The position numbers were made by a program, and so were the translations under genes. Under the pieces are notes generated by a model. It was given only the letters and a program-made list of their open reading frames with translations. It made no database searches and was not told the origin of the DNA. From Streptomyces cadmiisoli (GTDB lineage: Bacteria; Actinomycetota; Actinomycetes; Streptomycetales; Streptomycetaceae), in the NCBI RefSeq assembly GCF_003261055.1, contig NZ_CP030073.1, forward strand, positions 5,952,001 through 6,016,000: a DNA stretch of 64,000 nt. The letters run 5' to 3'. Shown here in pieces: positions 52,233 through 60,328 of this stretch; the stretch's first letter is position 1; every line of letters starts with the position of its first letter.

Positions 52233-52595
52233 GTGACGATCGGCCGTCGGGCGCCGTCCGGGAGCGAGGGCGCCGCGGCCGAGCTGACCGCGGCGCCGCT
52301 GGCCGGGCCGCGCGGTGTGCGGGCGGCCGGGGAAGTGGGACTGACCACGCGGGACGTCTGGGACCACGTACTGGACCAGCTGGACCGGATCGTGCGGGAG
52401 GGCGAGGAGGTGTGTCATCTGGAGCTGTCGGCCGTCACGTTCGTCGACGTCGCGGGCGCCGGCGCGCTCGCCGACGCGGCCCGCCGCCTGCCGGACGGAC
52501 ACCGGATCGTGCTGCACGGGCCGCCGTCCGCCCTGTGCCGGACACTGGAACTCTTCTGGCCCGACCTGCCGGCGATCGAGGTGTCCGTGACATGA
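52233..52595 (+). CDS. STAS-domain protein (anti-sigma-factor antagonist-like)
   Basis: 120 aa, a single STAS fold: V-C-H-L-E-L-S-A-V-T-F-V-D-V-A-G-A-G-A-L, then the helix A-A-R-R-L-P and beta strand R-I-V-L-H-G. In regulated antagonists the residue after D-x is a phosphorylatable Ser (D-S/x-S-G); here the segment is D-V-A-G-A-G, with no Ser or Thr. This suggests a constitutive or phosphorylation-blind binder. GTG 52233 (AGGGGGG 6 nt upstream) is preferred to GTG 52209. Its stop overlaps the start of the ATPase gene as ATGA. Confidence 0.82.
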   Translation: MTIGRRAPSGSEGAAAELTAAPLAGPRGVRAAGEVGLTTRDVWDHVLDQLDRIVREGEEVCHLELSAVTFVDVAGAGALADAARRLPDGHRIVLHGPPSALCRTLELFWPDLPAIEVSVT

Positions 52596-53557
52596 CTGCC
52601 GCAGCCGAACCGCACGGCCCCGTCGACGCGCTCGGCCCGGCCGACGGTTTCGCGCACCCCGCGCTCTTCTACGCGGACGAGCGGGAGTACGTCGCCGGCA
52701 CCGTGCCCTTCGTCCGGGCCGGACTGGCCGCGGGGGAGCCCGTGGCGGTGGCCGTGCCGGGGGACCGCCTGGAGCTGGTGCGGGAGGCGCTGGGGGACGT
52801 CGCGGACGTGGTGTGCCTGCTCGACATGCGGGAGGCCGGGCGCAACCCGGGCCGCATCATCCCCGGTGTGCTGCGGGCCTTCGCCGACGCCCAGCCGCCC
52901 GGCCGCCGGGTGCGCATCGTCGGCGAGCCGGTCTGGGCCGGCCGCACGCCCGGCGAGTACCCGGCCTGCGCCCAGCACGAGGCGCTGATCAACCCGGCGT
53001 TCGCCGGGCGCCGGATCACCGTCCTGTGTCCGTACGACGTCCGGCACCTGGACGCACAGGTGCTCGCCGACGCCCGGGCGACCCATCCCACCGTCATCCG
53101 CTCCGGAGTGGAGCGGCCCAGCGCGGCGTACGACCCCGAGGGCGTCGTCGCCCGCTACAACCAGCCGCTGCCCGTCGTGCCGGACGCCCTGTCCTTCGCC
53201 TTCCACGCCGGCACCCTGCCCACGGCCCGGCACACCGCGACGCGGGAGGCGGCGGCCCACGGGCTGTGCGGCACCCGGCTGGAGGACCTGGCGCTGGTCA
53301 CCGCCGAGCTGACCACCAACAGCGTGGTGCACGGCGGCGGTTCGGGTGTGCTGCGGGTGTGGGCCGAGGACGGCCACGTGCTGTGCGAGGTGCGCGACGC
53401 GGGACGGCTGACGGACCCGCTGGCGGGACGCCGGCCGGCCGCTCGGGAGCAGCGCGGCGGACGGGGGCTGCTGCTGGTCAACCTGCTCGCCGATCTGGTC
53501 CGCGTGCACTCGGAGCCGGACGGGACGACCGTGCGGTGCTGGTTCGCCCGGGGGTGA
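52592..53557 (+). CDS. MEDS sensor–HATPase (RsbW-like) protein
   Basis: 321 aa. Residues ~20-185 form a MEDS-type sensory domain (F-A-H-P-A-L-F-Y-A-D-E-R-E-Y, ...L-C-P-Y-D-V-R-H). The C-terminal ~120 residues are a GHKL ATPase of the RsbW/serine-kinase type: E-L-T-T-N-S-V-V-H-G (N-box), V-R-D-A-G-R-L (G1), and R-G-L-L-L-V-N-L-L-A-D (G2). A hydrocarbon or small-molecule signal is the role proposed for MEDS domains in DcmR-like proteins. Translation is coupled to the STAS gene by ATGA. The pair has the form of an anti-sigma/antagonist switch, but no sigma-factor gene adjoins it. Confidence 0.85.
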   Translation: MTAAAEPHGPVDALGPADGFAHPALFYADEREYVAGTVPFVRAGLAAGEPVAVAVPGDRLELVREALGDVADVVCLLDMREAGRNPGRIIPGVLRAFADAQPPGRRVRIVGEPVWAGRTPGEYPACAQHEALINPAFAGRRITVLCPYDVRHLDAQVLADARATHPTVIRSGVERPSAAYDPEGVVARYNQPLPVVPDALSFAFHAGTLPTARHTATREAAAHGLCGTRLEDLALVTAELTTNSVVHGGGSGVLRVWAEDGHVLCEVRDAGRLTDPLAGRRPAAREQRGGRGLLLVNLLADLVRVHSEPDGTTVRCWFARG

Positions 53558-53578
53558 CGGCGCCCGGCGCCGGCCGGC

Positions 53579-54616
53579 TCAGAGGTCCACGGGATCGAGC
53601 TGGAGCGGCTCCACGCCGCCCTCCATCATCGTGCCGAGGCCCTGCACCGCGCACACGTCCGGCCGATCGGCGATGTGCACCGGCATACCGGTGGCCTGCC
53701 GCAGCATCTGGTCGAACCCGGGGAGCAGCGCGCTGCCGCCGACCATCATGATGCCGCGGTCGGCGAGGTCGGCCACCAGGTCCGGCGGGCATTCGCGCAG
53801 CACCTTGCCGATGCCGTCCAGCACGCCCGTGAGCGGTGTCTGGATGGCGTCGCGCACGGCGGCCGTGTCGATCCGGACCGAACGGGCCAGGCCGGTGGCG
53901 ACGTCCCGGCCGTGGATCTCCGTGGACGACGGTCCGTCAGGGGTGAGCCCGTTGCCGGACAGGGCCACCTGCAACGGCCGGACGGACTGACTCGGCAGCA
54001 TCAGCGCGTGCTCGTGCCGCAGATGCTGCACGATCGCGTGGTCGACGGCCTCGCCGCCCACCGGGATGCGTTCGGCGGTCACGATGGAGCCCAGCGACAG
54101 CACGGCGACCTGGGTGGCGGCGGCGCCGCACACCATGACCATGGTCGCCTCGGGCTGCTCCACGGGCAGTCCGCAGCCGACGGCGGCGGCGATGAGGGTG
54201 TCGACCAGTTCGACGCGGCGGGCGCCGAGGCCGACCAGGGTCTCGATCGTCGCCCGCTGGGCGAGCGGGCCGGCGTCGTGCGGGGTGCACGCGGCGCCGC
54301 GCAGCCTGGGCTTGCGGCGCAGGGTGCGGCGGATCTCGTCGCCGAGAAGGTGGCGCAGCATGCGCTGGGCCATCTCGATGTCGACGACCGTGCCGCCGGA
54401 CACCGGCCGGACGACCCGGATGTAGTGCGGGGTGCGGCCGGTCATCTTCTCGGCGAGTTCGCCGACCGCGATGAGGGCTCCGGTACGGGTGTTCACGGCG
54501 GCCACGGACGGCTGGTCCACGACGAGCCCGGAGCCCTTGACGTACACGCGCGTGCGCGCCGCCCCCAGGTCCACGCCGAAGTGGCAGCGCCGCAGCTGCT
54601 CCAGACTCGCGGTCAT
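53579..54616 (-). CDS. mbl: MreB/Mbl-like actin-family rod-shape protein
   Basis: 345-aa bacterial actin homologue. Phosphate-1 loop F-G-V-D-L-G-A-A-R-T-R-V-Y near 13-25, connect/phosphate-2 region M-V-M-V-C-G-A-A-A-T-Q-V-A-V, and adenosine motif M-M-V-G-G-S-A-L-L-P-G. The catalytic T-G-G-G-T of true MreB phosphate-2 is replaced by C-G-A-A-A-T, so ATP hydrolysis may be weak, in line with the divergent Mbl of streptomycetes. That protein helps spore-wall morphogenesis alongside MreB. It stands outside the mreBCD cluster. ATG 54616; convergent with the MEDS-ATPase gene. Confidence 0.88.
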   Translation of the reverse strand: MTASLEQLRRCHFGVDLGAARTRVYVKGSGLVVDQPSVAAVNTRTGALIAVGELAEKMTGRTPHYIRVVRPVSGGTVVDIEMAQRMLRHLLGDEIRRTLRRKPRLRGAACTPHDAGPLAQRATIETLVGLGARRVELVDTLIAAAVGCGLPVEQPEATMVMVCGAAATQVAVLSLGSIVTAERIPVGGEAVDHAIVQHLRHEHALMLPSQSVRPLQVALSGNGLTPDGPSSTEIHGRDVATGLARSVRIDTAAVRDAIQTPLTGVLDGIGKVLRECPPDLVADLADRGIMMVGGSALLPGFDQMLRQATGMPVHIADRPDVCAVQGLGTMMEGGVEPLQLDPVDL

Positions 54617-54841
54617 GGCGGTTCCTCCCGGGAGCACAGACCGGGTCCGCCGGGCGGCGGGCCCTCTTTCGCATGGTGTGCGGCGCAGGGAGGTGGACGC
54701 CTTCTGGAGGGGGCCGGGCGGGGTGCGGCCATATGGGGGTTTGTCGGCGGTGTCGTGCGGTGCGCCCCGGCGTGGCGCCGCACGGCGGCGGCGAAAACGT
54801 GCCCCGCGAGGGCTTCGGCGGCCGGTGCGGGAAGCGCGGAC

Positions 54842-54874
54842 GGCGCCGCCTCCCTGGGACGGGGAGGCGGCGCC
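54842..54874 (-). terminator. Terminator hairpin of the 19-codon peptide gene
   Basis: GGCGCCGCCTCCC (54842-54854) pairs perfectly over 13 bp with GGGAGGCGGCGCC (54862-54874), loop 7 nt. It begins 20 bp past the stop of the small gene on the minus strand, isolating it from mbl. Confidence 0.8.
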
Positions 54875-54894
54875 GCGGATGTCGGTTCCCCGAC

Positions 54895-54954
54895 TCAGAC
54901 CAGCCGGCCGAGGAGGTGGACGAGGCCGGCGAGGATGTCGGTGAGAAGGTTCAT
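54895..54954 (-). CDS. Putative 19-residue hydrophobic peptide
   Basis: ATG at 54954 to TGA at 54895 encodes MNLLTDILAGLVHLLGRLV. AAGGAGA lies ~11 nt upstream of the ATG, and a perfect 13-bp terminator follows 20 bp after the stop, giving a complete mini-transcription unit in the 451-bp gap 54617-55067. The peptide is a single amphipathic helix with D6, H13 and R17 on a Leu/Val face, similar in character to membrane-active or type I toxin-like peptides; function unknown. The rest of this gap (54617-54841, 54955-55067) holds the mbl leader and the peptide promoter; I see no other gene. Confidence 0.55.
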   Translation of the reverse strand: MNLLTDILAGLVHLLGRLV

Positions 54955-55067
54955 GATCGTGCTTTCTCCTTGCGATGACGCATGTGCGGGACCCGCGAGC
55001 GACCACGGTCTGCAGCCCTTCGCTCGCGCACCGCAAGTATCGTGCGGCGCGCCGGGCCCCCGCGGGC

Positions 55068-56423
55068 TCAGAAGCGGCGATCACCTGTTCCGGGGAACAA
55101 CTGATCGTCCGTTCGGGCCGTGCCCGGTTCCGCCAGGTCCTGCGGTCTGAGCCGGAGCCGGTCGGCCGTCTCGGGCACCTCCCGCGGGGGCCGTTTCAGG
55201 ATCCGGGCGGCCGACTCGGGAGCGATCACCGAGAAGTAGCTGTCCCCGGTCGCCCACGTGCCGCCCGGCGCCGCCAGCGCCAGCGCGCCGCCGGAGCCCC
55301 CCTCGCCGATCACCAGCGTCGTGACCGGGGTGCGTGCCTCGGCCACCGCGCCGAACAGCTCGGCGATCGCGGCGCCCACGCCCTGCCGCTCGGCCTCCGC
55401 GTCGTTGGCGGCGCCCGGGGTGTCCACCAGGGTCAGCACGGGGATGCCGAGCCGGTCCGCGAGCCGGATCAGACGCGCCGCGGTCCGGTAGCCGGCGGGC
55501 CGGGTCGCGGACCCGGTCTGGGCCGCGTAGGCGACGGTGCGCCCCTGATGCGCGCCGAAACCGCACAGCATCCCGTCGTCGGTGCCGCCGCAGCGGTCGC
55601 CGCTGATCGCCACCCGCTCGGTGAAGTAGGCGTCCAGGTAGCTCCCTGCGCGCGGCCGGTCGTGCGCGCGTGCGCGCCGGACCGCCTCCCAGCCGGTGGC
55701 GGGCGGATCCGTCGCGCCGAGCGGGCGCGGCGGCGGCGCGGGCTCGCCCGACGGGGCCGTCAGCAGCCGCAGCCAGCGGCCCAGCACCGCCCGCAGCTCC
55801 TCTTCGCCCACGACCGCGTCGACCGCACCCGCCGCGAGCTGCCCCCGCGCCGTGTACGCCGCCGGGTCCGCGCCGGCCGGCCGCACCCGCGAGCCGGCGA
55901 AGCCGATCTGGGCGCCGGGCAGCGCGAGGATCACGTCGGCGCCCGCGCCCAGGGTGGCCCAGCCGCCGCCGGTCGTCGGGTCCCGCACCACCGCGATCTG
56001 CGGCAGGCCGGCCCGCCGGGTCAGCGCCGACTGCCGGGCCACGCGCTGGAGCTGGGTGAGCGCGACCATGCCCTCCTGCATCCGGCTGCCGCCCGTGGCG
56101 ATCAGCGGCACCACCGGCAGCCGGTGCTCGCGGGCGTGGACGTACGCCGCCACCAGCCGGTCCCCGGTGCCCTCGCCGAGCGAGCCGCCGAGGTAGCCGA
56201 ACTCGAACGCGGCGAGCACGACGGGCACGCCCTCGATCCGGGCGGTGCCGCAGATCACGGACTCGTCCTCGCCGGTGCGTCCGGCGGCCCGCGCGCGGGC
56301 GGCGTCGTAGCCCGGCCAGCCCAGCGGCCCGTCGGGCACCGGCTCCCGGGCCGGGTGGGGGAGTTCGGTGAAGTCGTCGGCGACGAGGGCGACCACCTGG
56401 CGTGCCGACCGGCGCTCAGGCAC
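55068..56423 (-). CDS. Fused beta-alpha acyl-CoA carboxyltransferase
   Basis: 451 aa with two crotonase-fold halves. The first is AccD-like (G-G-S-L-G-E-G-T-G-D-R, A-T-G-G-S-R-M-Q-E-G, G-G-G-W-A-T-L-G-A-G-A-D) but lacks the Cys4 zinc ribbon. The second is AccA-like (I-S-G-D-R-x-G-G-T-D-D, G-Y-R-T-A-A-R-L-I-R-L-A-D-R, L-V-D-T-P-G-A, I-G-E-G-G-S-G-G-A-L-A, Y-S-V-I-A-P-E-S-A). The oxyanion-hole Gly-Gly segments are intact. Such enzymes move CO2 between biotin and acyl-CoA. As the last gene after matC–matB (8-bp overlap with matB), it may act on malonyl-CoA. Its biotin-carrier partner must be encoded elsewhere. GTG 56423. Confidence 0.85.
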   Translation of the reverse strand: MPERRSARQVVALVADDFTELPHPAREPVPDGPLGWPGYDAARARAAGRTGEDESVICGTARIEGVPVVLAAFEFGYLGGSLGEGTGDRLVAAYVHAREHRLPVVPLIATGGSRMQEGMVALTQLQRVARQSALTRRAGLPQIAVVRDPTTGGGWATLGAGADVILALPGAQIGFAGSRVRPAGADPAAYTARGQLAAGAVDAVVGEEELRAVLGRWLRLLTAPSGEPAPPPRPLGATDPPATGWEAVRRARAHDRPRAGSYLDAYFTERVAISGDRCGGTDDGMLCGFGAHQGRTVAYAAQTGSATRPAGYRTAARLIRLADRLGIPVLTLVDTPGAANDAEAERQGVGAAIAELFGAVAEARTPVTTLVIGEGGSGGALALAAPGGTWATGDSYFSVIAPESAARILKRPPREVPETADRLRLRPQDLAEPGTARTDDQLFPGTGDRRF

Positions 56424-57888
56424 GGCCCAGCGCCCGCTTCATGATCTTCCCCATGTCGTTGCGGGGCAGCGCGTCCAGATGGTGCACGACGCGCGGCCGC
56501 TTGTGCGGGGCGAGCCGGCGCGCCACGTGCTCGGCCAACTCCTCGACCCCGGGCGGGGACTGGCCCTCCGCCGGGACGATCCAGGCGACGATCCGCTCAC
56601 CGAGGTCGGGGTCGGGCTCCCCGGTGACGGCCGCCTCCCGCACCCCCGGATGTTCCAGCAGCGCGTTCTCGATCTCCCCGGCCCCGATCTTGTACCCGCC
56701 GCTCTTGATCAGGTCGGTGGCCTTGCGGCCGACGATGCGGACCTGGCCGTCGGGGTCGCGCACGGCCATGTCGCCGGTGCGGAACCAGCCGTCGGCGGTG
56801 AAGGCGGCGGCGGTGGCGTCGGGCCGGTTCAGGTACTCGGTGAACAGGTTCCGTCCGCGCACCTGGATCTCGCCCACGCTCTGCCCGTCGTACGCCGCGA
56901 CCGGCGACCCGTCCTCCTCGACCAGCCGCAGCTCCACCCCGGGCAGCGGTACGCCGACGGTGCCGGGGCGGGCCTGTCCGTCCGCGCGGACGGCGGTGTT
57001 CATCAGCGTCTCGGTCATGCCGTACCGCTCGATGACCCGGCGGCCGGTCGCCGCCGCGATGCGCTCGTGGTCGTGCACCGGCAGCGCGGCGGATCCCGAG
57101 ACCAGCAGCCGCGCCCCGCTCAGCGCCTTCACCAGTTCCGGGTCCCCGGGCAGCGCCTCGGCGATCCGGTGGTACATCGTCGGCACCCCGAACAGCATGG
57201 TCGCCCCGCCGCTCAGTTCGCGCGCCACGGCCTCGGGGGAGAACCGGCCCAGATGCCGCAGGGATCCGCCGCGCCGGAGCGGGCCGAGCGTGCCGAGCAC
57301 CAGTCCGTGCACATGGAACAGCGGCAGTCCGTGCACCAGCACGTCGTCGCCCGTCCACTGCCAGGCGTCGGCGAGCGCGTCCAGGGTCGCGGCGATCGCC
57401 CTGCGGGGGATGACGGCGCCCTTGGGCGGGCCGGTGGTGCCGGAGGTGTAGACGATCAGGGCGGGGTCCTCGTCGGACGCGGTGCCGTGCGGGACCGGGC
57501 CGGCGCCCCGTACGTCGACCTCGACGCGCTCCAGGGCGCCGAGGGCGGCCGGGAGCTGCTCCCCGGGGGCCGTGAGCAGCAGCGCCGGTGCGCTGTCGGA
57601 CAGGATGTGCCCGAGCTCCTGCTCGCCCGACCTGGGGTTCAGCGGCACGGCGGGCACCCCGGCGAGCAGCGCGCCCACGACACCGACGGCGGTCTCCGCC
57701 GTGGGGGTCGCCCAGACGGCGACCCGGTGCGCCGCGCGGATCCGGTCCGCGACGGCACCGGCCGCGGCGGCGAGTTCCGGGTACGTCAGCGAGCGGTCGC
57801 CGAACGTCAGGGCGGGGCGCAGCCCGGGTCCGGCCGGGCCGCCGGTGAGGGCCGGGTCGCCGGTCAGGGCGGGGAAGAGAGAGGACAC
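56416..57888 (-). CDS. matB: Malonyl-CoA synthetase (MatB), acyl-adenylate-forming ligase
   Basis: 490 aa ANL-superfamily enzyme: malonate (or methylmalonate) + ATP + CoA to malonyl-CoA. P-loop Y-T-S-G-T-T-G-P-P-K-G, Y-G-M-T-E-T aromatic motif, hinge F-R-T-G-D-M and G-R-K-A-T-D-L-I-K-S-G-G-Y-K-I-G-A-G-E-I-E, and the C-terminal catalytic Lys481 in N-D-M-G-K-I-M-K-R. The S. coelicolor orthologue SCO2444 is the structurally characterised MatB, and sequence and gene order fit. GTG 57888 lies 8 nt after GGAG. Neighbouring matC supplies the substrate; the product feeds polyketide and fatty-acid precursor pools. Confidence 0.92.
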   Translation of the reverse strand: MSSLFPALTGDPALTGGPAGPGLRPALTFGDRSLTYPELAAAAGAVADRIRAAHRVAVWATPTAETAVGVVGALLAGVPAVPLNPRSGEQELGHILSDSAPALLLTAPGEQLPAALGALERVEVDVRGAGPVPHGTASDEDPALIVYTSGTTGPPKGAVIPRRAIAATLDALADAWQWTGDDVLVHGLPLFHVHGLVLGTLGPLRRGGSLRHLGRFSPEAVARELSGGATMLFGVPTMYHRIAEALPGDPELVKALSGARLLVSGSAALPVHDHERIAAATGRRVIERYGMTETLMNTAVRADGQARPGTVGVPLPGVELRLVEEDGSPVAAYDGQSVGEIQVRGRNLFTEYLNRPDATAAAFTADGWFRTGDMAVRDPDGQVRIVGRKATDLIKSGGYKIGAGEIENALLEHPGVREAAVTGEPDPDLGERIVAWIVPAEGQSPPGVEELAEHVARRLAPHKRPRVVHHLDALPRNDMGKIMKRALGRA

Positions 57889-57938
57889 GCGTCGTACTCC
57901 TTGGTCGTCGTCACCTGTTGCCGTGCCGTGCGGGAGGA

Positions 57939-59351
57939 CTACCCGAGGCCGGGCACGACCAGCACCAGCCACACCACCGCGGGCACCGCCGCCACCACGA
58001 TCCCTCCGTACATCATCAGCTGCCGGAAGAAACGTTCGCGGTCGACGTCCGGTGCCGCGGCCAGCACCAGCGCGCCGTTCGTCGAGAAGGGGCTGACGTC
58101 GACCACCGTCGCCGACACGGCCAGCGCCGCGACCATGCCGACCGCCCCGATCTCGCCCTGCGCGAGGAACGGCACGGCCAGCGGGATGAGCGCGCCCATG
58201 ATGCCGACGGACGAGGCGAACGCCGAGACGATCGCGCCGATGTAGCACAGCAGCAGCGCGGCCAGCAGCGGGACACCGATGCCGCCGACGCCCTCGCCGG
58301 CCCAGGTGATGGTGCCCATCTCGTCCAGCACGCCGACGTACGTCAGGACGCCGCAGATCAGCAGGACCGTCGGCCAGGCGATACGGCCGACGGCCGGCCG
58401 GCTGTCCTCGGGCCACACGGTGCTCAGCACCACGGCCAGGGTGATCGCGGTCAGGCCCGCGTCCAGGTCCAGGGCGAGGACCGCGACGACCAGGGCGACC
58501 AGGGCGACCAGGGTGGCGATCCGGGCGGGGGTGAGGCGGGCCCCGGTCTCGTCGGTCTCCTCGCGGGTGTCGACGGCGGTGACGGTGGTGCCGGTGCCGG
58601 TGCCGGTGCCGGGTTCGGGTCCGGGTTCGGGTCCGGTGCCGGAGGCCGACGGGGGCCGCTTGCCGGAGGCGCCGTCCGCGGGCCGGCTCGTCCCGTGCGG
58701 GGCCGCTCCGGCCGGGCCCGCCGGGTCCGGTGCCACCGACCCCTGCCGCCACAGCCCGAGCCCGCCGAACAGCACGAACACCACGGCCGCGATCACGAGG
58801 TTGGCGACCAGCGAGGCCAGGAAGAGGACGATCTCGTCGCCCGGGAGCTTCTCCCGCTCCACGATGCCGTTGACGATCGAGCCGTAGATGCTGATCGGCG
58901 AGAAACCGCCGGCCTGCGCGCCGTGCACCACCATGGCGCCCATCAGCAGCGGGCTGATCCCGTACCGGACGGCGAAGCTGAGGGCGATCGGCGCGACGAT
59001 CGCGACGGCGGCCGGACTGACCGCGCCGATCGCCGTGAGCGCCCCGGTCAGGGCGAACATCACCCAGGGGATCAGCGCGACGCGGCCCCGCACCAGCCGG
59101 ATCGCGGCGTGCACCAGCCAGTCGGTGGTGCCGTTGGCGTGGGCGATGGCGAAGAGGTACGTGACCCCGACCAGGACGACGAACAGGTCGCCGGGGAAAC
59201 CGGCGAAGATGCCGTCCGCGTCGAGGTCGGCGACCAGCGTGCCGACCCCGAAGGCGGCGGCGAAGGCGAGCGCGCCCATGTTGATCGAGCGGGTGGTCGC
59301 GATGACGAACACCACGGCCAGGACGAGGATCGAGATGAGTTCGGGGGACAT
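57939..59351 (-). CDS. matC: Malonate/dicarboxylate transporter (MatC family)
   Basis: 470-aa ion-transporter-superfamily membrane protein, about 11 helices in two halves. The N-terminal domain (S-I-N-M-G-A-L-A-F-A-A-A-F-G-V-G and G-F-P-G-D-L-F-V-V-L-V-G-V-T-Y-L-F) is the MatC N-terminus, and P-L-L-M-G-A-M-V-V-H-G-A-Q-A-G-G-F-S-P-I-S is the substrate loop. Between the halves is a cytosolic linker with a G-P-E-P-G-P-E-P / G-T-G-T-G-T repeat made by DNA slippage. ATG 59351 follows GGGAGC. It precedes matB by 50 bp in one operon, so malonate uptake is the likely job. Confidence 0.88.
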   Translation of the reverse strand: MSPELISILVLAVVFVIATTRSINMGALAFAAAFGVGTLVADLDADGIFAGFPGDLFVVLVGVTYLFAIAHANGTTDWLVHAAIRLVRGRVALIPWVMFALTGALTAIGAVSPAAVAIVAPIALSFAVRYGISPLLMGAMVVHGAQAGGFSPISIYGSIVNGIVEREKLPGDEIVLFLASLVANLVIAAVVFVLFGGLGLWRQGSVAPDPAGPAGAAPHGTSRPADGASGKRPPSASGTGPEPGPEPGTGTGTGTTVTAVDTREETDETGARLTPARIATLVALVALVVAVLALDLDAGLTAITLAVVLSTVWPEDSRPAVGRIAWPTVLLICGVLTYVGVLDEMGTITWAGEGVGGIGVPLLAALLLCYIGAIVSAFASSVGIMGALIPLAVPFLAQGEIGAVGMVAALAVSATVVDVSPFSTNGALVLAAAPDVDRERFFRQLMMYGGIVVAAVPAVVWLVLVVPGLG

Positions 59352-59427
59352 ACGGGGCTCCCGTCTTTGGGTCCCGGAACGATGGGGGGATGGACTGGGC
59401 GACGTGGGGAGATCCACCAAGTGGCCA

Positions 59428-59442
59428 ATTGGCTGAACCAAT
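59428..59442. promoter_or_regulatory. MatR-type operator O1
   Basis: ATTGG-CTGAA-CCAAT: a perfect 5-bp-arm dyad, 77 bp upstream of matC and inside the 217-bp divergent gap. It agrees with the T-G-G-n-A-C-C-A style of FadR/GntR operators. Confidence 0.65.
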
Positions 59443-59503
59443 CGACCCGGCTGGCAGGTCAGCGTGGGCGCACCGGCGGGGCACGTCAAGGGGTCGCGCA
59501 TGA

Positions 59504-59518
59504 ATTGGTTCAGCCACC
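59504..59518. promoter_or_regulatory. MatR-type operator O2
   Basis: ATTGG-TTCAG-CCACC: the reverse-oriented copy of O1 (TGGCTGAACCAAT occurs in both, on opposite strands). Its centre is 76 bp from that of O1. It sits ~50 bp before matR, suggesting autorepression and possible looping between the two sites. Confidence 0.6.
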
Positions 59519-59568
59519 CGGCCAATCGGCGTCCCCCGGTGTTACGCTCCGGGCGAGAGGGGGACCCA

Positions 59569-60282
59569 GTGACCGACGCCCTGCGCCCCATGACGAAGCA
59601 GCGCCTGTACGAGCAGGTTCTCGACCGGCTGCGCCAGTACGTCGACGAGGCCGGCCTGCGGGCCGGTGACCGTCTCCCGCCCGAACGCGACCTGGCCCAG
59701 CGGCTCGGTGTCAGCCGGGCCTCGGTGAAGCAGGCGATCGTGGTCCTGGAGGTCCAGGGCCTGGTGGAGGCGCGGCAGGGCGGCGGCACGTACCTCGTCC
59801 GGGACAGCCTCGAGGTCGAACCGGTCGAGAAACTGGTCGAGCGCCGCCGCCGGCTCCCCGACGTGCTGGAGGCCCGCGAGGCCCTGGAGACCAAACTCGC
59901 CGAACTGGCCGCCGAGCGGCGCACCGAGGCGGACCTGGCCGCGATGCGGTCGGCGCTCGACCACATGGCGGCGGAGGTCGAACGGGGCGGTCACGGCGTC
60001 GAGGGCGACCGCCTCTTCCACAGGGCGGTCACCGAGGCCGCGCACAGCAGCATCCTCGCGGAGTTCATGCGCTCCATCGCCGAGCAGATCGCCGAGAGCC
60101 GCACCGAGTCCCTGCGCCAGCCCGGCCGCCCCGGCCGGTCCCTCGCCCAGCACCGGGCCATCCTCGACGCCGTCGAGGCGCGGCAGCCGGGCCGCGCGGC
60201 CGCCGCCATGCGCCGCCATGTCCGCACCGTCGCGAAGGTGCGCCTCCTGGACTGGGACCCGGAGGGGGAGCGGGACCGGTAG
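59569..60282 (+). CDS. matR: GntR/FadR-family regulator (MatR-like)
   Basis: 237 aa. Winged HTH near 28-68 (G-D-R-L-P-P-E-R-D-L-A-Q-R-L-G-V-S-R-A-S-V-K-Q-A), then an all-helical FCD effector domain (L-E-A-R-E-A-L-E-T-K-L-A, ... D-R-L-F-H-R-A-V, H-x3-A-I-L-D-A-V-E-A-R) with the His/Asp residues that usually bind metal plus a carboxylate. GTG 59569 follows GAGAGGGGG; an open frame continues upstream across the operator region. Divergent from matC–matB, it is presumably a malonate-responsive repressor of them and itself. Confidence 0.88.
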   Translation: MTDALRPMTKQRLYEQVLDRLRQYVDEAGLRAGDRLPPERDLAQRLGVSRASVKQAIVVLEVQGLVEARQGGGTYLVRDSLEVEPVEKLVERRRRLPDVLEAREALETKLAELAAERRTEADLAAMRSALDHMAAEVERGGHGVEGDRLFHRAVTEAAHSSILAEFMRSIAEQIAESRTESLRQPGRPGRSLAQHRAILDAVEARQPGRAAAAMRRHVRTVAKVRLLDWDPEGERDR

Positions 60283-60288
60283 CGGGCA

Positions 60289-60313
60289 CGCCCCGCCCGG
60301 GAAGAGCGGGGCG
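60289..60313. terminator. Hairpin between convergent matR and MerR–PP2C
   Basis: CGCCCCGC (60289-60296) pairs with GCGGGGCG (60306-60313), loop 9 nt, midway in the 46-bp gap; it can serve both strands. Confidence 0.65.
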
Positions 60314-60328
60314 CGGGCGCCGGACGGG

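Noticed and set aside
49285..52595. A defence island or CRISPR/toxin–antitoxin system
   Set aside because: Genes are stress-like and regulatory; no nuclease, toxin fold, reverse transcriptase, repeat-spacer array or helicase was found anywhere in the window.
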